In this document: positions 46,151 to 55,365 of the stretch, in pieces
Layout of the letters: each line of letters starts with the position of its first letter
Position numbering within the stretch: the stretch's first letter is position 1
Assembly (NCBI GenBank): GCA_963712485.1
Contig: CAVQID010000008.1
Span: forward strand, 62,001 to 126,000
Source of the DNA: JALORV01 sp963712485
GTDB lineage: Bacteria; Pseudomonadota; Gammaproteobacteria; Burkholderiales; Burkholderiaceae_F
Direction: 5' to 3'
Length of the DNA stretch: 64,000 bases
Program-made: the position numbers and the translations under genes
Notes under the pieces: model-generated
Told to the model about the DNA's origin: nothing
The model's database searches: none
Seen by the model: the letters and a program-made list of their open reading frames with translations, nothing else

Positions 46151-47413
46151 ATGCACCTCTCAGAACTCAAAGCCCTGCACGTCTCCCAATTGCTCGAAAT
46201 GGCCATTGGCCTCGAGATCGACAACGCCAACCGGATGCGCAAGCAGGAGTTGATGTTCGCGATCCTGAAGAAGCGCGCCAAGGGCGGGGAACAGATCTTC
46301 GGCGACGGCACGCTCGAGGTGCTGCCCGATGGCTTCGGTTTCCTGCGCTCGCCCGAGACGTCGTACCTGGCCAGCACGGACGACATCTATATCTCGCCGT
46401 CACAGATCCGCCGCTTCAACCTGCACACCGGCGACTCGATCGAAGGCGAAGTGCGCACCCCGAAGGACGGCGAGCGCTACTTCGCGCTGGTCAAGGTCGA
46501 CAAGGTGAACGGCGTCGCGCCGGAGGCGACCAAGCACCGCATCCTGTTCGAGAACCTGACGCCACTGTTTCCGAACCAGCCGCTGACCCTCGAGCGCGAC
46601 ATGAAGGGCGACGAGAACATCACCGGGCGGCTCATCGACATCATCGCGCCGATCGGCAAAGGGCAGCGCGGCCTGCTGGTGTCGAGTCCGAAAAGTGGCA
46701 AGACGGTGTTGATGCAGCACATCGCGCACGCGATCGCGGCCAATCATCCCGACGTCGTGCTGATCGTGCTGCTGATCGACGAGCGGCCCGAGGAAGTCAC
46801 CGAGATGCAACGGTCGGTGCGCGGCGAAGTCGTGGCGTCGACCTTCGACGAGCCCGCGACGCGCCACGTGCAGGTCGCCGAAATGGTCATCGAAAAGGCC
46901 AAGCGACTGGCGGAGAGCAAGAAGGACGTCGTCATCCTGCTCGACTCGATCACGCGCCTCGCGCGTGCCTACAACACGGTCATTCCGGCCTCGGGCAAGG
47001 TGCTGACCGGCGGTGTCGACGCGAACGCCCTGCAGCGGCCGAAGCGGTTCTTTGGCGCGGCGCGCAACATCGAGGAAGGCGGCTCGCTCACCATCATCGC
47101 CACTGCGCTGATCGACACCGGCTCGCGCATGGACGACGTGATCTACGAGGAATTCAAGGGCACCGGCAACATGGAAATCCACATGGAGCGCCGCCTGGCC
47201 GAGAAGCGCGTCTACCCGGCGCTCAACGTCAACCGCTCGGGCACGCGCAAGGAGGAACTGCTGCTCAAGCCCGAGATCCTGCAGAAGGTGTGGATCCTGC
47301 GGAAGCTGCTCTATGGCATGGACGAGATCGAGGCGATGGAATTCCTGCTCGACAAGATGAAGGCCACCAAGAACAACGCCGAGTTCTTCGACATGATGCG
47401 AAGAGGAGGCTGA
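46151..47413 (+). CDS. rho: Transcription termination factor Rho
   Basis: Hexameric RNA helicase that ends untranslated transcripts. The 420-residue protein starts MHLSELKALHVSQLLEMAIG. The cold-shock-like RNA-binding domain contains LEVLPDGFGFLRSPETSYLA and DDIYISPSQIRRFNLHTGDS. The ATPase has Walker A LLVSSPKSGKTVLMQHIAHA, Walker B DVVIL-LDSITRLARAYN, the Q-loop PASGKVLTGGVDANAL, and the Arg finger area NMEIHMERRLAEKRVYPALN. Length and sequence are typical. It follows trxA, a conserved neighbourhood, and is followed by a double hairpin. Confidence 0.97.
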   Translation: MHLSELKALHVSQLLEMAIGLEIDNANRMRKQELMFAILKKRAKGGEQIFGDGTLEVLPDGFGFLRSPETSYLASTDDIYISPSQIRRFNLHTGDSIEGEVRTPKDGERYFALVKVDKVNGVAPEATKHRILFENLTPLFPNQPLTLERDMKGDENITGRLIDIIAPIGKGQRGLLVSSPKSGKTVLMQHIAHAIAANHPDVVLIVLLIDERPEEVTEMQRSVRGEVVASTFDEPATRHVQVAEMVIEKAKRLAESKKDVVILLDSITRLARAYNTVIPASGKVLTGGVDANALQRPKRFFGAARNIEEGGSLTIIATALIDTGSRMDDVIYEEFKGTGNMEIHMERRLAEKRVYPALNVNRSGTRKEELLLKPEILQKVWILRKLLYGMDEIEAMEFLLDKMKATKNNAEFFDMMRRGG

Positions 47414-47421
47414 CGCAAGCC

Positions 47422-47493
47422 GGCGAAAGTGCAAATCTACTTTCGCCCGAACTGATCAGAAAAGGATCGCTGGCAAAGCCAGTCGATCCTTTT
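47422..47493 (+). terminator. Two hairpins downstream of rho, the second a strong terminator
   Basis: Hairpin 1 is GGCGAAAGT / ACTTTCGCC (47422-47447). Hairpin 2 at 47460-47493 pairs AAAAGGATCG with CGATCCTTTT and CTGGC with GCCAG, with one bulged T and an AAA loop, 15 base pairs in all. The terminal Ts and symmetric As make it a likely bidirectional terminator. Confidence 0.8.
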
Positions 47494-47635
47494 AGAACAA
47501 GGGCTTAGCAGTGCCGCGGCTTGCCCCTTGCCCCGAAAACCCGGATAATGCGCGGTTCCCAAAAACGGGACCGTGGTCGAGGCAGACCGTCTGCTGCGTC
47601 ACCCCTCGATCGGGCGGCCCATTACGAGGCAAGAC

Positions 47636-47935
47636 ATGAAACAAGGCATCCATCCCGAATACCGCGACGTCGTTTTCCAGGACATGCAGAACGACTTCAA
47701 ATTCATCACGCGCTCGACGCTGCAGACGCGCGAAACCATCGAGTTCGAAGGCAAGACCTATCCGCTCTTCAAGCTCGACACCTCGTCGGAGTCCCATCCT
47801 TTCTACACAGGCGCGCAGACGCGCATCGTCGAAACGGGCCGCGTCGAGAAGTTCCGCCAGAAGTTCGCTGCCAAGAGCGAGGCGGTCAACGCCGCGGCTG
47901 CGCAGGCCACCGCGGCCAAGGCTCGTCGCAGGTAA
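47636..47935 (+). CDS. rpmE2: 50S ribosomal protein L31, type B
   Basis: Bacterial L31 of about 99 residues that bridges the subunits. It starts MKQGIHPEYRDVVFQDMQND and has FKFITRSTLQTRETIEFEGK and SHPFYTGAQTRIVETGRVEK. It lacks the Cys residues of the zinc-binding type A and so is the C-minus type B; the C-terminal tail is Ala- and Lys-rich. In many bacteria with two forms, type B is the zinc-starvation copy, but betaproteobacteria often have only this form near rho, as here. Its own terminator follows 22 bases later. Confidence 0.93.
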   Translation: MKQGIHPEYRDVVFQDMQNDFKFITRSTLQTRETIEFEGKTYPLFKLDTSSESHPFYTGAQTRIVETGRVEKFRQKFAAKSEAVNAAAAQATAAKARRR

Positions 47936-47957
47936 GAGGAGCTGCAGGCAGCAGAAC

Positions 47958-47989
47958 AAAGGGGCAGCCAGCGCTGCCCCTTTCGTTTT
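47958..47989 (+). terminator. Rho-independent terminator of rpmE2
   Basis: AAAGGGGCAGC / GCTGCCCCTTT form an 11-base-pair stem around a CAGC loop, followed by CGTTTT. It lies 22 bases after the L31 stop and 24 bases before the next start. Confidence 0.9.
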
Positions 47990-48012
47990 GACGCCGAGGT
48001 TGCGGCCTTTCA

Positions 48013-49748
48013 ATGAGCTTCGAGCATCGACCCTCGCCGTCACGTGTCACGGAGGCCGCAGCCGCCACGTTTCCGCGCTGGTTGCTCTTCGGACTGCTCG
48101 CGCTCTACATCGTGCCGGGCCTCTTTGGCCGTCAACCCTGGAGTACCGAGGATGCCAGCGCCTTTGGGGTCGCCTGGTCGATGGCATCTGGCGGCAGCAT
48201 CGAGTGGTGGCTGCCTTCGGTGGCGGGCGAGTCCGTGCCGGAGGAAGGACCGCTGGCGTTCTGGCTCGGAGCGCTGCTCATCAAGGCCTTCGGCCCATGG
48301 CTCGGCGCCATCAATGCGGCGCGGCTGGTATCGGTCCTGTGCTTCGCGATCGGCACCTGGGCGCTGTGGTACGCCACTTACCGACTCGGCCGGCGCGACG
48401 AAGCGCAGCCCGTCGCCCTCGCCTTCGGCGGCGAAGCGTCGCCGCGCGACTACGGTCGCATGCTGGCCGATGTTGCGGTCCTGCTGCTGATCGCAACGTT
48501 CGGAGTGATCGCGCGCGTGCACGAGACGACGGCGGAGTCGGCGCTGCTGTGCCTGACCTGCGTGCTGCTGTTCGGACTGGCCTATTCGCTGGATGACCGC
48601 TGGTCCGGCACGGTGGTCGCCGGGATCACGCTCGGGGCTATCGCGCTGACGCGAGGCTTCTTGCCGGTTGGCAGTTCTCGGCATTGCCGCCATCGCATTC
48701 GTACTGGCCTTTGGCGAACGACGCATCGAGCGTACTGCACTGATGGTGCTGCTCGCTCTGCTCGTATTTGCGCTCTGGCCGCTGGGTGCACACCTGTCGC
48801 ACCCGCAGGAAGCCGAGGCCTTCTTCGCCGACTGGTGGCGCTGGAACCGCAGCACCATCGGCGCGCCGGCCGGTGAGAACCTGCTCTGGCTGCTGCGCAA
48901 CGTCGGCTGGTACGCCTGGCCGCTGTGGCCATTCGCGCTGTGGACGATCTATTCCTGGCGTCATTACGTTCGTCGCCCGCACATCGCGTTGCCGCTGCTC
49001 TTTACCTGCGCCGGACTGGTCGCAACACTGATCGCGCCCGATCCGAGCGAGCGCGAGTTCCTGCTGACGATTCCGGCGCTCGTCATCCTCGCCGCCTTTG
49101 GCGTGTCGTCGCTGAAGCGGACGGCCGAAGATGCGATCGACTGGTTTTCGCTGGCGCTCTTCACGCTGGCCCTCGCCGCCCTGTGGCTGTACTTCGCGGC
49201 GTGGAACATCGGACTGCCGCCGAAGATGTCAGCGTCGGTCGCGCGGCTGGCGCCGGGCTACGCGCCGGAAGTCCGTCTCTGGCCGATGACGCTGGCGACC
49301 GTCGCGACGCTCGTGTGGATCGGCATTGTGGTCTGGCGCATGCGTGCGCGGCCGCCGATGCTGTGGACCGGGCCGTTCATTGCCGCCAGTGGACTGTCGC
49401 TTGTGGGTCTTGCGGCGCTGTCCTTGTCGGCACCGGCGATCGACTACGCGCGGTCATACTCCTCGCTTGCAGCGATCCTGGCGCAACAGGCGCAACGCGG
49501 CGGCCAGGATACTTGCGTTCAGGCCGTGAACGTGCCCACCGGCGTGCGCGCGATGCTGGCCTTCCACGGGGAGATACGCTTCGAGCGCGCCGGCGACGTC
49601 GGCCTGTGCCGCGTCGCGCTGCAGCGGGACAGCCGGCGAACCGCCGGCGACGACGCGCCCGCCGACCGGCAACTGGAAACTCGCCTATGAAGTCACTCGC
49701 CGGGCGCGCTTCGACGAAATCTTCCGTGTCTGGGTGCGCGCCGACTGA
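48013..49748 (+). CDS. ArnT/PMT-like membrane glycosyltransferase (two frame changes)
   Basis: A multi-pass membrane protein of about 577 residues after correction. It opens with a transmembrane helix (WLLFGLLALYIVPGLFGRQP) and the first loop WSTEDASAFGVAWSMASGG, where ArnT/PMT enzymes have an acidic catalytic motif. About eleven hydrophobic segments follow, including LVSVLCFAIGTWALWYATYR and WYAWPLWPFALWTIYSW, and a soluble end (DTCVQAVNVPTGVRAML). The frame changes near 48670 and near 49650 (each one extra base), giving the ending NWKLAYEVTRRARFDEIFRV and a stop at 49746. It probably modifies lipid A or another lipid-linked glycan; the substrate is not identified. Confidence 0.75.
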
Positions 49749-49769
49749 CGGCGCGCGGCTCAACCGCGG

Positions 49770-51146
49770 ATGACCACAGTGCCCACGCCGCGGCGGGCGC
49801 CGCCGGACGTCTCGCTCGCCGCGCTCCTGAAACTTGCCTGGCCGCTCTTCGTCGCGAATCTGGCGGTCGTCGGCAACGGCACCATCGATGCGCTGATGGC
49901 GGGCCGCCTGTCGGCCGAGGACATGGCCGGCGTCGCCGTGGGCTCGAGTGTCTATGTCACCGTGTACATCGGCTTCATGGCCGTATTACAGGCCTTGTCA
50001 CCGATCGCGGGGCATCACTATGGCGCGCAGCACTGGAAGGCGATCGGCTGTGACCTGCAGCAGGCGCAGTGGCTTTCCCTGTCACTGCTGGTCATCGCAC
50101 TGCCTTGCGTACTGGCGACCGGATTCTGGACCCGGGTCGCCGGCATCGACGGGCACGTTGCCGAGATCACCACGACCTATCTCTACGCGGTGGCCTTCGG
50201 CTTGCCGGCCGGACTCGCGACGCGAGTCTTCGTCGCACTGAACGCCGCGGTGTCGCGACCGGCCGCAACGATGGTGATCAATGTCGCCGTGCTGGCGCTC
50301 AAGGCACCGTTGAACGCGGTCTTCATGTATGGCTGGGGACCGCTGGATCCGATGGGCGGGGCCGGCGCGGGCGTAGCCACAGCGGTGCTCGCGTGGCTTG
50401 CGCTCGGGCTGAACGCGGTGATCTGGCGATTCGATCCCTACTACGAACGCTTCCGTGCAACGCGCTGGCACCGTCCGCAGTGGTCGAGGCAGAAGGAACT
50501 TTTGAAACTCGGCGTTCCGATCGGTCTGTCGACACTGTTCGAAGTCACGTCCTTCACGTTCATGGCCGTGCTGATCGCACGTCTCGGAGCAGTGCCCGTC
50601 GCAGGTCATCAGATCGTCGCCAACCTCGCAGCGATACTCTTCATGGTGCCGTTGTCCCTCGGCATCGCGACCAGCGTGCTGGTGGCGCAATCGCTCGGCA
50701 GCGGCGAACCGCGTGTCGCGCGCCGTGCAGCGCTGCGGGGCCTGCGGATTGCGCTCGGCGCCGGGGCTGTCGCCGCGCTGCTGCTGTGGACGTTCCGTGA
50801 GCCGGTGATCGGCTTCTATACGCGCGATGTCGCGGTGTCACACATGGCGCTGTCGCTGATCGGATTCGTCGTGCTGTTCCACGTGTTCGACGCGGTTCAG
50901 GGCATGAGCACGTTCATCCTGCGCGGCTACCGGCAGACGTTCTGGCCCATGGTCGTTTATGGTGTGGCGCTCTGGGCCATGGGGCTGGGAGGCGGCTACT
51001 GGATCGCGCTCAGTGCGACGCCTCTGGGCCCGCCTCGTGGCGCCGTTGGCTTCTGGCAGGCGGCGACGATCGCGCTCGGCGTCGCGGCCGTCGCGCTGGC
51101 ATGGCTGGCGACGGCGGAGTCGAAGCGGCGTGTCGCCGAGCAGTAG
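49770..51146 (+). CDS. MATE family efflux transporter (NorM type)
   Basis: Sodium- or proton-driven multidrug exporter of 458 residues with twelve transmembrane segments. The N-terminal lobe has LAWPLFVANLAVVGNGTIDA and AGVAVGSSVYVTVYIGFMAV. GAQHWKAIGCDLQQAQWLSL and the second lobe LGVPIGLSTLFEVTSFTFMA also fit NorM. ALSPIAGHHYGAQ is the family's conserved GA.H region. It lies 21 bases after the corrected glycosyltransferase stop. No specific substrate can be inferred. Confidence 0.92.
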   Translation: MTTVPTPRRAPPDVSLAALLKLAWPLFVANLAVVGNGTIDALMAGRLSAEDMAGVAVGSSVYVTVYIGFMAVLQALSPIAGHHYGAQHWKAIGCDLQQAQWLSLSLLVIALPCVLATGFWTRVAGIDGHVAEITTTYLYAVAFGLPAGLATRVFVALNAAVSRPAATMVINVAVLALKAPLNAVFMYGWGPLDPMGGAGAGVATAVLAWLALGLNAVIWRFDPYYERFRATRWHRPQWSRQKELLKLGVPIGLSTLFEVTSFTFMAVLIARLGAVPVAGHQIVANLAAILFMVPLSLGIATSVLVAQSLGSGEPRVARRAALRGLRIALGAGAVAALLLWTFREPVIGFYTRDVAVSHMALSLIGFVVLFHVFDAVQGMSTFILRGYRQTFWPMVVYGVALWAMGLGGGYWIALSATPLGPPRGAVGFWQAATIALGVAAVALAWLATAESKRRVAEQ

Positions 51147-51161
51147 CGCGATGGCTCGGCG

Positions 51162-51938
51162 TCAGTCTGACCAGTGTCGTTCGACGGCTCGCTCGGTCGC
51201 GGCGTGCCGTTGCGCGGCCTCCTCCGCGCGCACGCGCGAGAGCGCCGAGGCGAATAGGCCCGAGGGCACCGCGATGACGCCGAGCCCCATCACCAGCACG
51301 ATGAACGTGAACAGGCGCCCGCCGGCCGTGACCGGGTAGATATCGCCATAGCCGACGGTGGTCAGCGTCGCCACCGCCCACCACAGGCTGTCGAACACCG
51401 AGGTGAACTTGTCCGGTTGCGCTTCGTGCTCGAAGTGATAGATGCCGGTCGCCGAAAGGTACAGCACGATCATTGCGACCACACCAAACAGCACGAGGTC
51501 ATCGCGCGCGATCTCGAAGGCGCGACGGAAGCGCTCGACGGCATGCGTATAACGGACCAGCTTGAAGAGCCGCAGCAGACGCAATAGACGGAACGCCCGG
51601 ACGGCCTGCAAGTTGAAGGCTGCCATCAGCCAGAATGGCATGATCGCAAGCAGGTCGATCACGCCGTAGAAAGACGTGACGTACTTCCAGCGTGGGCGCG
51701 CGAGGAACAGGCGGATGCCGTATTCGACCGTGTACACGGCAGCACAGAAGACCTCGAAGCTCCACAGCGTCTCGTGCCAGAACGGCGACAGCGTCGGGAG
51801 GGTCTCGAATGCCAGCGCAACCAGGTTCGCGACGACCAGCACCTCGATGACGGTTTCCCACCGACCGAGCGAAACATGATGCGTGGCCGGCCGCGGTTGT
51901 ACGCGCGGATCTGGATGTGACGTTGCCGTGGGTTCCAC
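51162..51938 (-). CDS. Voltage-gated-type potassium channel (Kch/KvAP-like)
   Basis: A 258-residue six-transmembrane ion channel. S1-S3 follow a hydrophilic N-terminus. The S4-like segment is Arg-rich (LQAVRAFRLLRLLRLFKLVR), as in voltage sensors. The pore helix and selectivity filter are SLWWAVATLTTVGYGDIYPV, a canonical TVGYGD potassium filter, followed by S6 (LFTFIVLVMGLGVIAVPSGL). The C-terminus is short and helical. The start may be the ATG at 51938. It is downstream of the htpX terminator, in the same direction. Confidence 0.93.
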   Translation of the reverse strand: MEPTATSHPDPRVQPRPATHHVSLGRWETVIEVLVVANLVALAFETLPTLSPFWHETLWSFEVFCAAVYTVEYGIRLFLARPRWKYVTSFYGVIDLLAIMPFWLMAAFNLQAVRAFRLLRLLRLFKLVRYTHAVERFRRAFEIARDDLVLFGVVAMIVLYLSATGIYHFEHEAQPDKFTSVFDSLWWAVATLTTVGYGDIYPVTAGGRLFTFIVLVMGLGVIAVPSGLFASALSRVRAEEAAQRHAATERAVERHWSD

Positions 51939-52001
51939 CGCACTCCCCCTGAATCGGCGGCAATTGTTACCCGAAATCGGCGCGCCACCGGACGGCGGGC
52001 G

Positions 52002-52028
52002 AAAAAAAAGGCCGGGCAGGGCCCGGCC
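52002..52028 (-). terminator. Rho-independent terminator of htpX
   Basis: The minus strand has GGCCGGGC / GCCCGGCC, an 8-base-pair stem with a 3-base loop, followed by TTTTTTTT. It lies 22 bases after the htpX stop. Confidence 0.92.
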
Positions 52029-52050
52029 GTCTTAGCTCGGATGAAGATCG

Positions 52051-52935
52051 TCAGCGTGCCGCTTCAAGCGCTGCAATGCGCTGTTCGATCGGCGGATGGC
52101 TCGAGAAGAGCGCCATCATGCCGCCCCCGCCCGCGATGCCGAGGGTCTGCACCGCCTTCGGCAGCGGCGCGGTCTCAAGCCCTCCCAGCCGCGCCAGTGC
52201 GCTGATCATCGGGCGGTTGGAGCCCATCAGGGCCACGGACCCCGCGTCGGCACGGAACTCGCGACGGCGCGAGAACCAGGCGACGATCATCGCGGCGAGG
52301 AAGCCCAGCGCGATGTCGAGCACGATCGTCGTCAGGTAGTAGCCGATCCCCGGCGCGGCGCTTTCGTTGCGCAGCAGGATGCGGTCCACCACATAGCCGA
52401 CCACGCGCGACAGGAACACGACGAACGTGTTCATCACGCCCTGCAACAGCGTCATGGTCACCATGTCGCCGTTGGCGATGTGCGAAACCTCATGGGCCAG
52501 CACCGCTTCGACTTCGTCCTTGCTCATCGACTGCAGCAGGCCGGTCGAAACGGCGACCAGGGCCGAGTTCTTGAAGGCTCCGGTCGCGAACGCGTTCGGG
52601 TCGCCGTCATAAAGCGCGACTTCGGGCATGCCGATGCCCGCTTTTTCCGCATGCCGGCGGACGGTGTCGACCAACCACGATTCCATGGCGTTCGACGGCT
52701 GGCGGAGCACCTGTGCACCCGTGCTCCATTTGGCCATCGACTTCGACATCAGCAGCGAGATGAACGCGCCGGTGAAACCGACCACCAGCGAGAAGATCGC
52801 GAGGCTCGCGACGTTCAACGTCTGCCCGCCCAGGTTGAAGTTGATCCCGAACACCGCCGACAGGACGGTCAGGAACACCATCAGCACAATCATGATCGCA
52901 AGGTTCGTCAGTACGAACAGAGCGATGCGTTTCAT
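52051..52935 (-). CDS. htpX: Membrane protease HtpX
   Basis: Zinc metalloprotease for quality control of inner-membrane proteins, functionally overlapping FtsH. The 294-residue protein starts MKRIALFVLTNLAIMIVLMV with GGAGAG upstream (ATG 52935). Transmembrane segments 1 and 2 precede the active site VLAHEVSHIANGDMVTMTLL (HExxH), and the third zinc ligand Glu is in SRRREFRADAGSVALMGS. Length and motifs are typical. It is divergent from the UPF0114 gene. Expression is often controlled by the Cpx response, but I see no clear site. Confidence 0.95.
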   Translation of the reverse strand: MKRIALFVLTNLAIMIVLMVFLTVLSAVFGINFNLGGQTLNVASLAIFSLVVGFTGAFISLLMSKSMAKWSTGAQVLRQPSNAMESWLVDTVRRHAEKAGIGMPEVALYDGDPNAFATGAFKNSALVAVSTGLLQSMSKDEVEAVLAHEVSHIANGDMVTMTLLQGVMNTFVVFLSRVVGYVVDRILLRNESAAPGIGYYLTTIVLDIALGFLAAMIVAWFSRRREFRADAGSVALMGSNRPMISALARLGGLETAPLPKAVQTLGIAGGGGMMALFSSHPPIEQRIAALEAAR

Positions 52936-53192
52936 AGTCTCTCCAGAAGTGAGTTCGTTAACAGCCGCGCGAGAGTCTATCCAATCGCCGGCGTATTTCA
53001 CCATTCACGTTTGTCCGCACGACTACATTGCGAAGTTCTCGGAATAACCCTTGAGAATCAAGCCTTTGGACCGGACACTCCGGCAAACGTTCCAGATGTT
53101 GAGGCGCTTTCGCCGAACTCAAGCCACCGGCTCGGCGGGCCGCCGTGGCCGCCTAATTAGAATCACGCGTTTATACGCATCGAACACTGCCC

Positions 53193-53828
53193 ATGGCCCT
53201 GCCCCGCACCGACGCTGCCAACGCCCGCCCGATCCCGCCACTGCCGCGGTTGATCTTTGCCAGCCGGTGGCTGCAGCTGCCGCTTTATGCCGGGCTGATC
53301 GTCGCGCAGGTGGTCTACGTCTGGCACTTCTGGGTCGAGCTCGCACACCTGGTCGAGGCCGCCTTCGGCAGCCAGCAGGCGCTGCAGCAGCTCGTCAGCA
53401 GTATCGGCTACAAGGCGGACGCCGTGCCCACCGGGCTCAACGAGACCATCATCATGCTGGTCGTCCTGGCGCTGATCGACGTGGTGATGATCTCGAACCT
53501 GCTGATCATGGTGATCGTGGGTGGCTACGAGACCTTCGTCTCGCGCATGTACCTCGAAAAACATCCCGATCAGCCGGAGTGGCTGTCGCATGTCAACGCA
53601 AGTGTGCTCAAGGTCAAACTGGCCACCGCCATCATCGGGATAAGCTCAATTCATCTACTGAAGACGTTTATCAACGCGGCCAACTATTCGGACAAGGTGC
53701 TGATCGCGCAGACCGCGATCCACATCACTTTCCTTTTCTCCGCCATGGCGATCGCCGCGACCGACCGCATCATGTTCCCGACCCCCAAGGCCGCCAAGCA
53801 CATCAATGGCCGTGCAGGGAACGACTGA
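53193..53828 (+). CDS. UPF0114 family (YqhA-like) membrane protein
   Basis: A 211-residue membrane protein with four hydrophobic segments. The family pattern is ASRWLQLPLYAGLIVAQVVY, then NETIIMLVVLALIDVVMISN and LLIMVIVGGYETFVSRM. The C-terminal part has VKLATAIIGISSIHLLKTFI. The ATG is at 53193. The biochemical function of this family is not established. It ends 10 bases before the fumarase start, with which it may be cotranscribed. Confidence 0.9.
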   Translation: MALPRTDAANARPIPPLPRLIFASRWLQLPLYAGLIVAQVVYVWHFWVELAHLVEAAFGSQQALQQLVSSIGYKADAVPTGLNETIIMLVVLALIDVVMISNLLIMVIVGGYETFVSRMYLEKHPDQPEWLSHVNASVLKVKLATAIIGISSIHLLKTFINAANYSDKVLIAQTAIHITFLFSAMAIAATDRIMFPTPKAAKHINGRAGND

Positions 53829-53838
53829 GGAGCTCTGC

Positions 53839-55365
53839 ATGCCCACTGCCATCAAACAGGCCGACCTGATCGAAAGCGTCGCGGCCGCGCTGCAGTACAT
53901 CAGCTATTACCATCCGGCGGACTACATCAGCCACCTGGCCCGCGCATATGAAGCGGAGCAGAGCCCCGCAGCCAAGGACGCGATCGCACAGATTCTGACC
54001 AACTCGCGCATGTGCGCCGAGGGCCACCGTCCGCTATGCCAGGACACCGGCATCGTCAACGTTTTCCTCAAGGTCGGCATGGATGTACGTTGGGAGGGCT
54101 TCACCGGCTCGCTCGAAGATGCCGTCAACGAGGGCGTGCGGCAGGGTTACCTGAACCCGGACAACGTGCTGCGCGCCTCCGTTGTGAGTCCGCCGGAGTT
54201 CGGCCGCAAGAACACCAGGGACAACACGCCGGCCGTCATCAACGTGCAGATCGTCCCGGGCGGCAAGGTCGACGTGATGATCGCCGCCAAGGGTGGCGGC
54301 TCGGAGAACAAGAGCAAGTTCGTCATGCTGAACCCCAGCGACTCGATCGTCGACTGGGTGATGAAGACCGTGCCGACGATGGGCGCCGGCTGGTGCCCAC
54401 CCGGAATGCTGGGAATCGGCATCGGCGGAACGGCCGAGAAGGCAATGACGATGGCGAAGGAAGCGCTGATGGACGACATCGACATGTCGGACCTGCTCAA
54501 GCGCGGCCCGCAGACCGACGTCGAAAAGCTTCGCGTGGAACTGTACGAGAAGGTCAATGCGCTGGGTATCGGCGCGCAGGGCCTCGGCGGCCTTTCGACC
54601 GTTCTCGACGTGAAGATCAAGATGTACCCGACGCACGCCGCGAGCAAACCGGTGGCGATGATCCCCAACTGCGCAGCCACACGTCACGCGCACTTCGTCC
54701 TCGACGGCTCGGGCGCGGCGTACCTCGAGCCGCCCGCGCTCGACACGTGGCCCGACGTGAACTGGCAGCCCGACGCGAAGAAGAGCACGCGTGTCAACCT
54801 GAATACGCTGACGAAGGAAGAGGTCGCCTCCTGGAAGCCGGGCCAGACGCTGCTGCTTCACGGCAAGATGCTGACCGGTCGCGATGCCGCCCACAAGCGC
54901 ATCCAGGACATGCTGGCCAAGGGCGAGAAATTGCCGGTGGACTTCACCAATCGTGTCATTTACTACGTCGGCCCGGTCGATCCGGTGCGCGATGAAGTCG
55001 TCGGTCCGGCGGGCCCGACCACCGCCACACGGATGGACAAGTTCACCGAGATGATGCTGGCGCAGACCGGCCTGATTGCGATGATCGGCAAGGCCGAGCG
55101 TGGTCCGGTCGCGATCGAGGCCATCCGCAAGCACAAGAGCGCGTACCTGATGGCGGTAGGCGGCGCCGCCTATCTGGTCGCCAAGGCAATCAAGGGCGCC
55201 CAGGTTGTCGGGTTCGGCGACCTCGGCATGGAAGCCATCTACGAGTTTGACGTCAAGGACATGCCGGTCACGGTTGCGGTGAGCGCTGATGGCACGTCCG
55301 TGCACCAGACCGGACCGCGCGAGTGGCAGGCGAAGATCGGCAAGATTCCGGTCGAAGCCGCTTAA
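53839..55365 (+). CDS. fumA: Class I fumarate hydratase
   Basis: Interconverts fumarate and malate using a 4Fe-4S cluster. The 508-residue protein joins the alpha and beta domains in one chain. The start is ATG 53839 (MPTAIKQADLIESVAAALQY), preceded by GAGGAG; an in-frame start at 53806 is less likely. Cluster and active-site regions are EGHRPLCQDTGIVNVFLKVG, GAGWCPPGMLGIGIGGTAEK and the C-terminal RDAAHKRIQDML and GPTTATRMDKFTEMMLAQTG. The Cys residues in these regions are consistent with the three cluster ligands. The symbol is by analogy to the single-chain class I enzymes of E. coli. Confidence 0.93.
   Translation: MPTAIKQADLIESVAAALQYISYYHPADYISHLARAYEAEQSPAAKDAIAQILTNSRMCAEGHRPLCQDTGIVNVFLKVGMDVRWEGFTGSLEDAVNEGVRQGYLNPDNVLRASVVSPPEFGRKNTRDNTPAVINVQIVPGGKVDVMIAAKGGGSENKSKFVMLNPSDSIVDWVMKTVPTMGAGWCPPGMLGIGIGGTAEKAMTMAKEALMDDIDMSDLLKRGPQTDVEKLRVELYEKVNALGIGAQGLGGLSTVLDVKIKMYPTHAASKPVAMIPNCAATRHAHFVLDGSGAAYLEPPALDTWPDVNWQPDAKKSTRVNLNTLTKEEVASWKPGQTLLLHGKMLTGRDAAHKRIQDMLAKGEKLPVDFTNRVIYYVGPVDPVRDEVVGPAGPTTATRMDKFTEMMLAQTGLIAMIGKAERGPVAIEAIRKHKSAYLMAVGGAAYLVAKAIKGAQVVGFGDLGMEAIYEFDVKDMPVTVAVSADGTSVHQTGPREWQAKIGKIPVEAA

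Noticed and set aside
45907..47508. Long plus-strand open frame across trxA and rho (533 codons)
   Set aside because: It contains a genuine stretch of TrxA in the shifted frame at its start, but the rest is an out-of-frame reading of rho.
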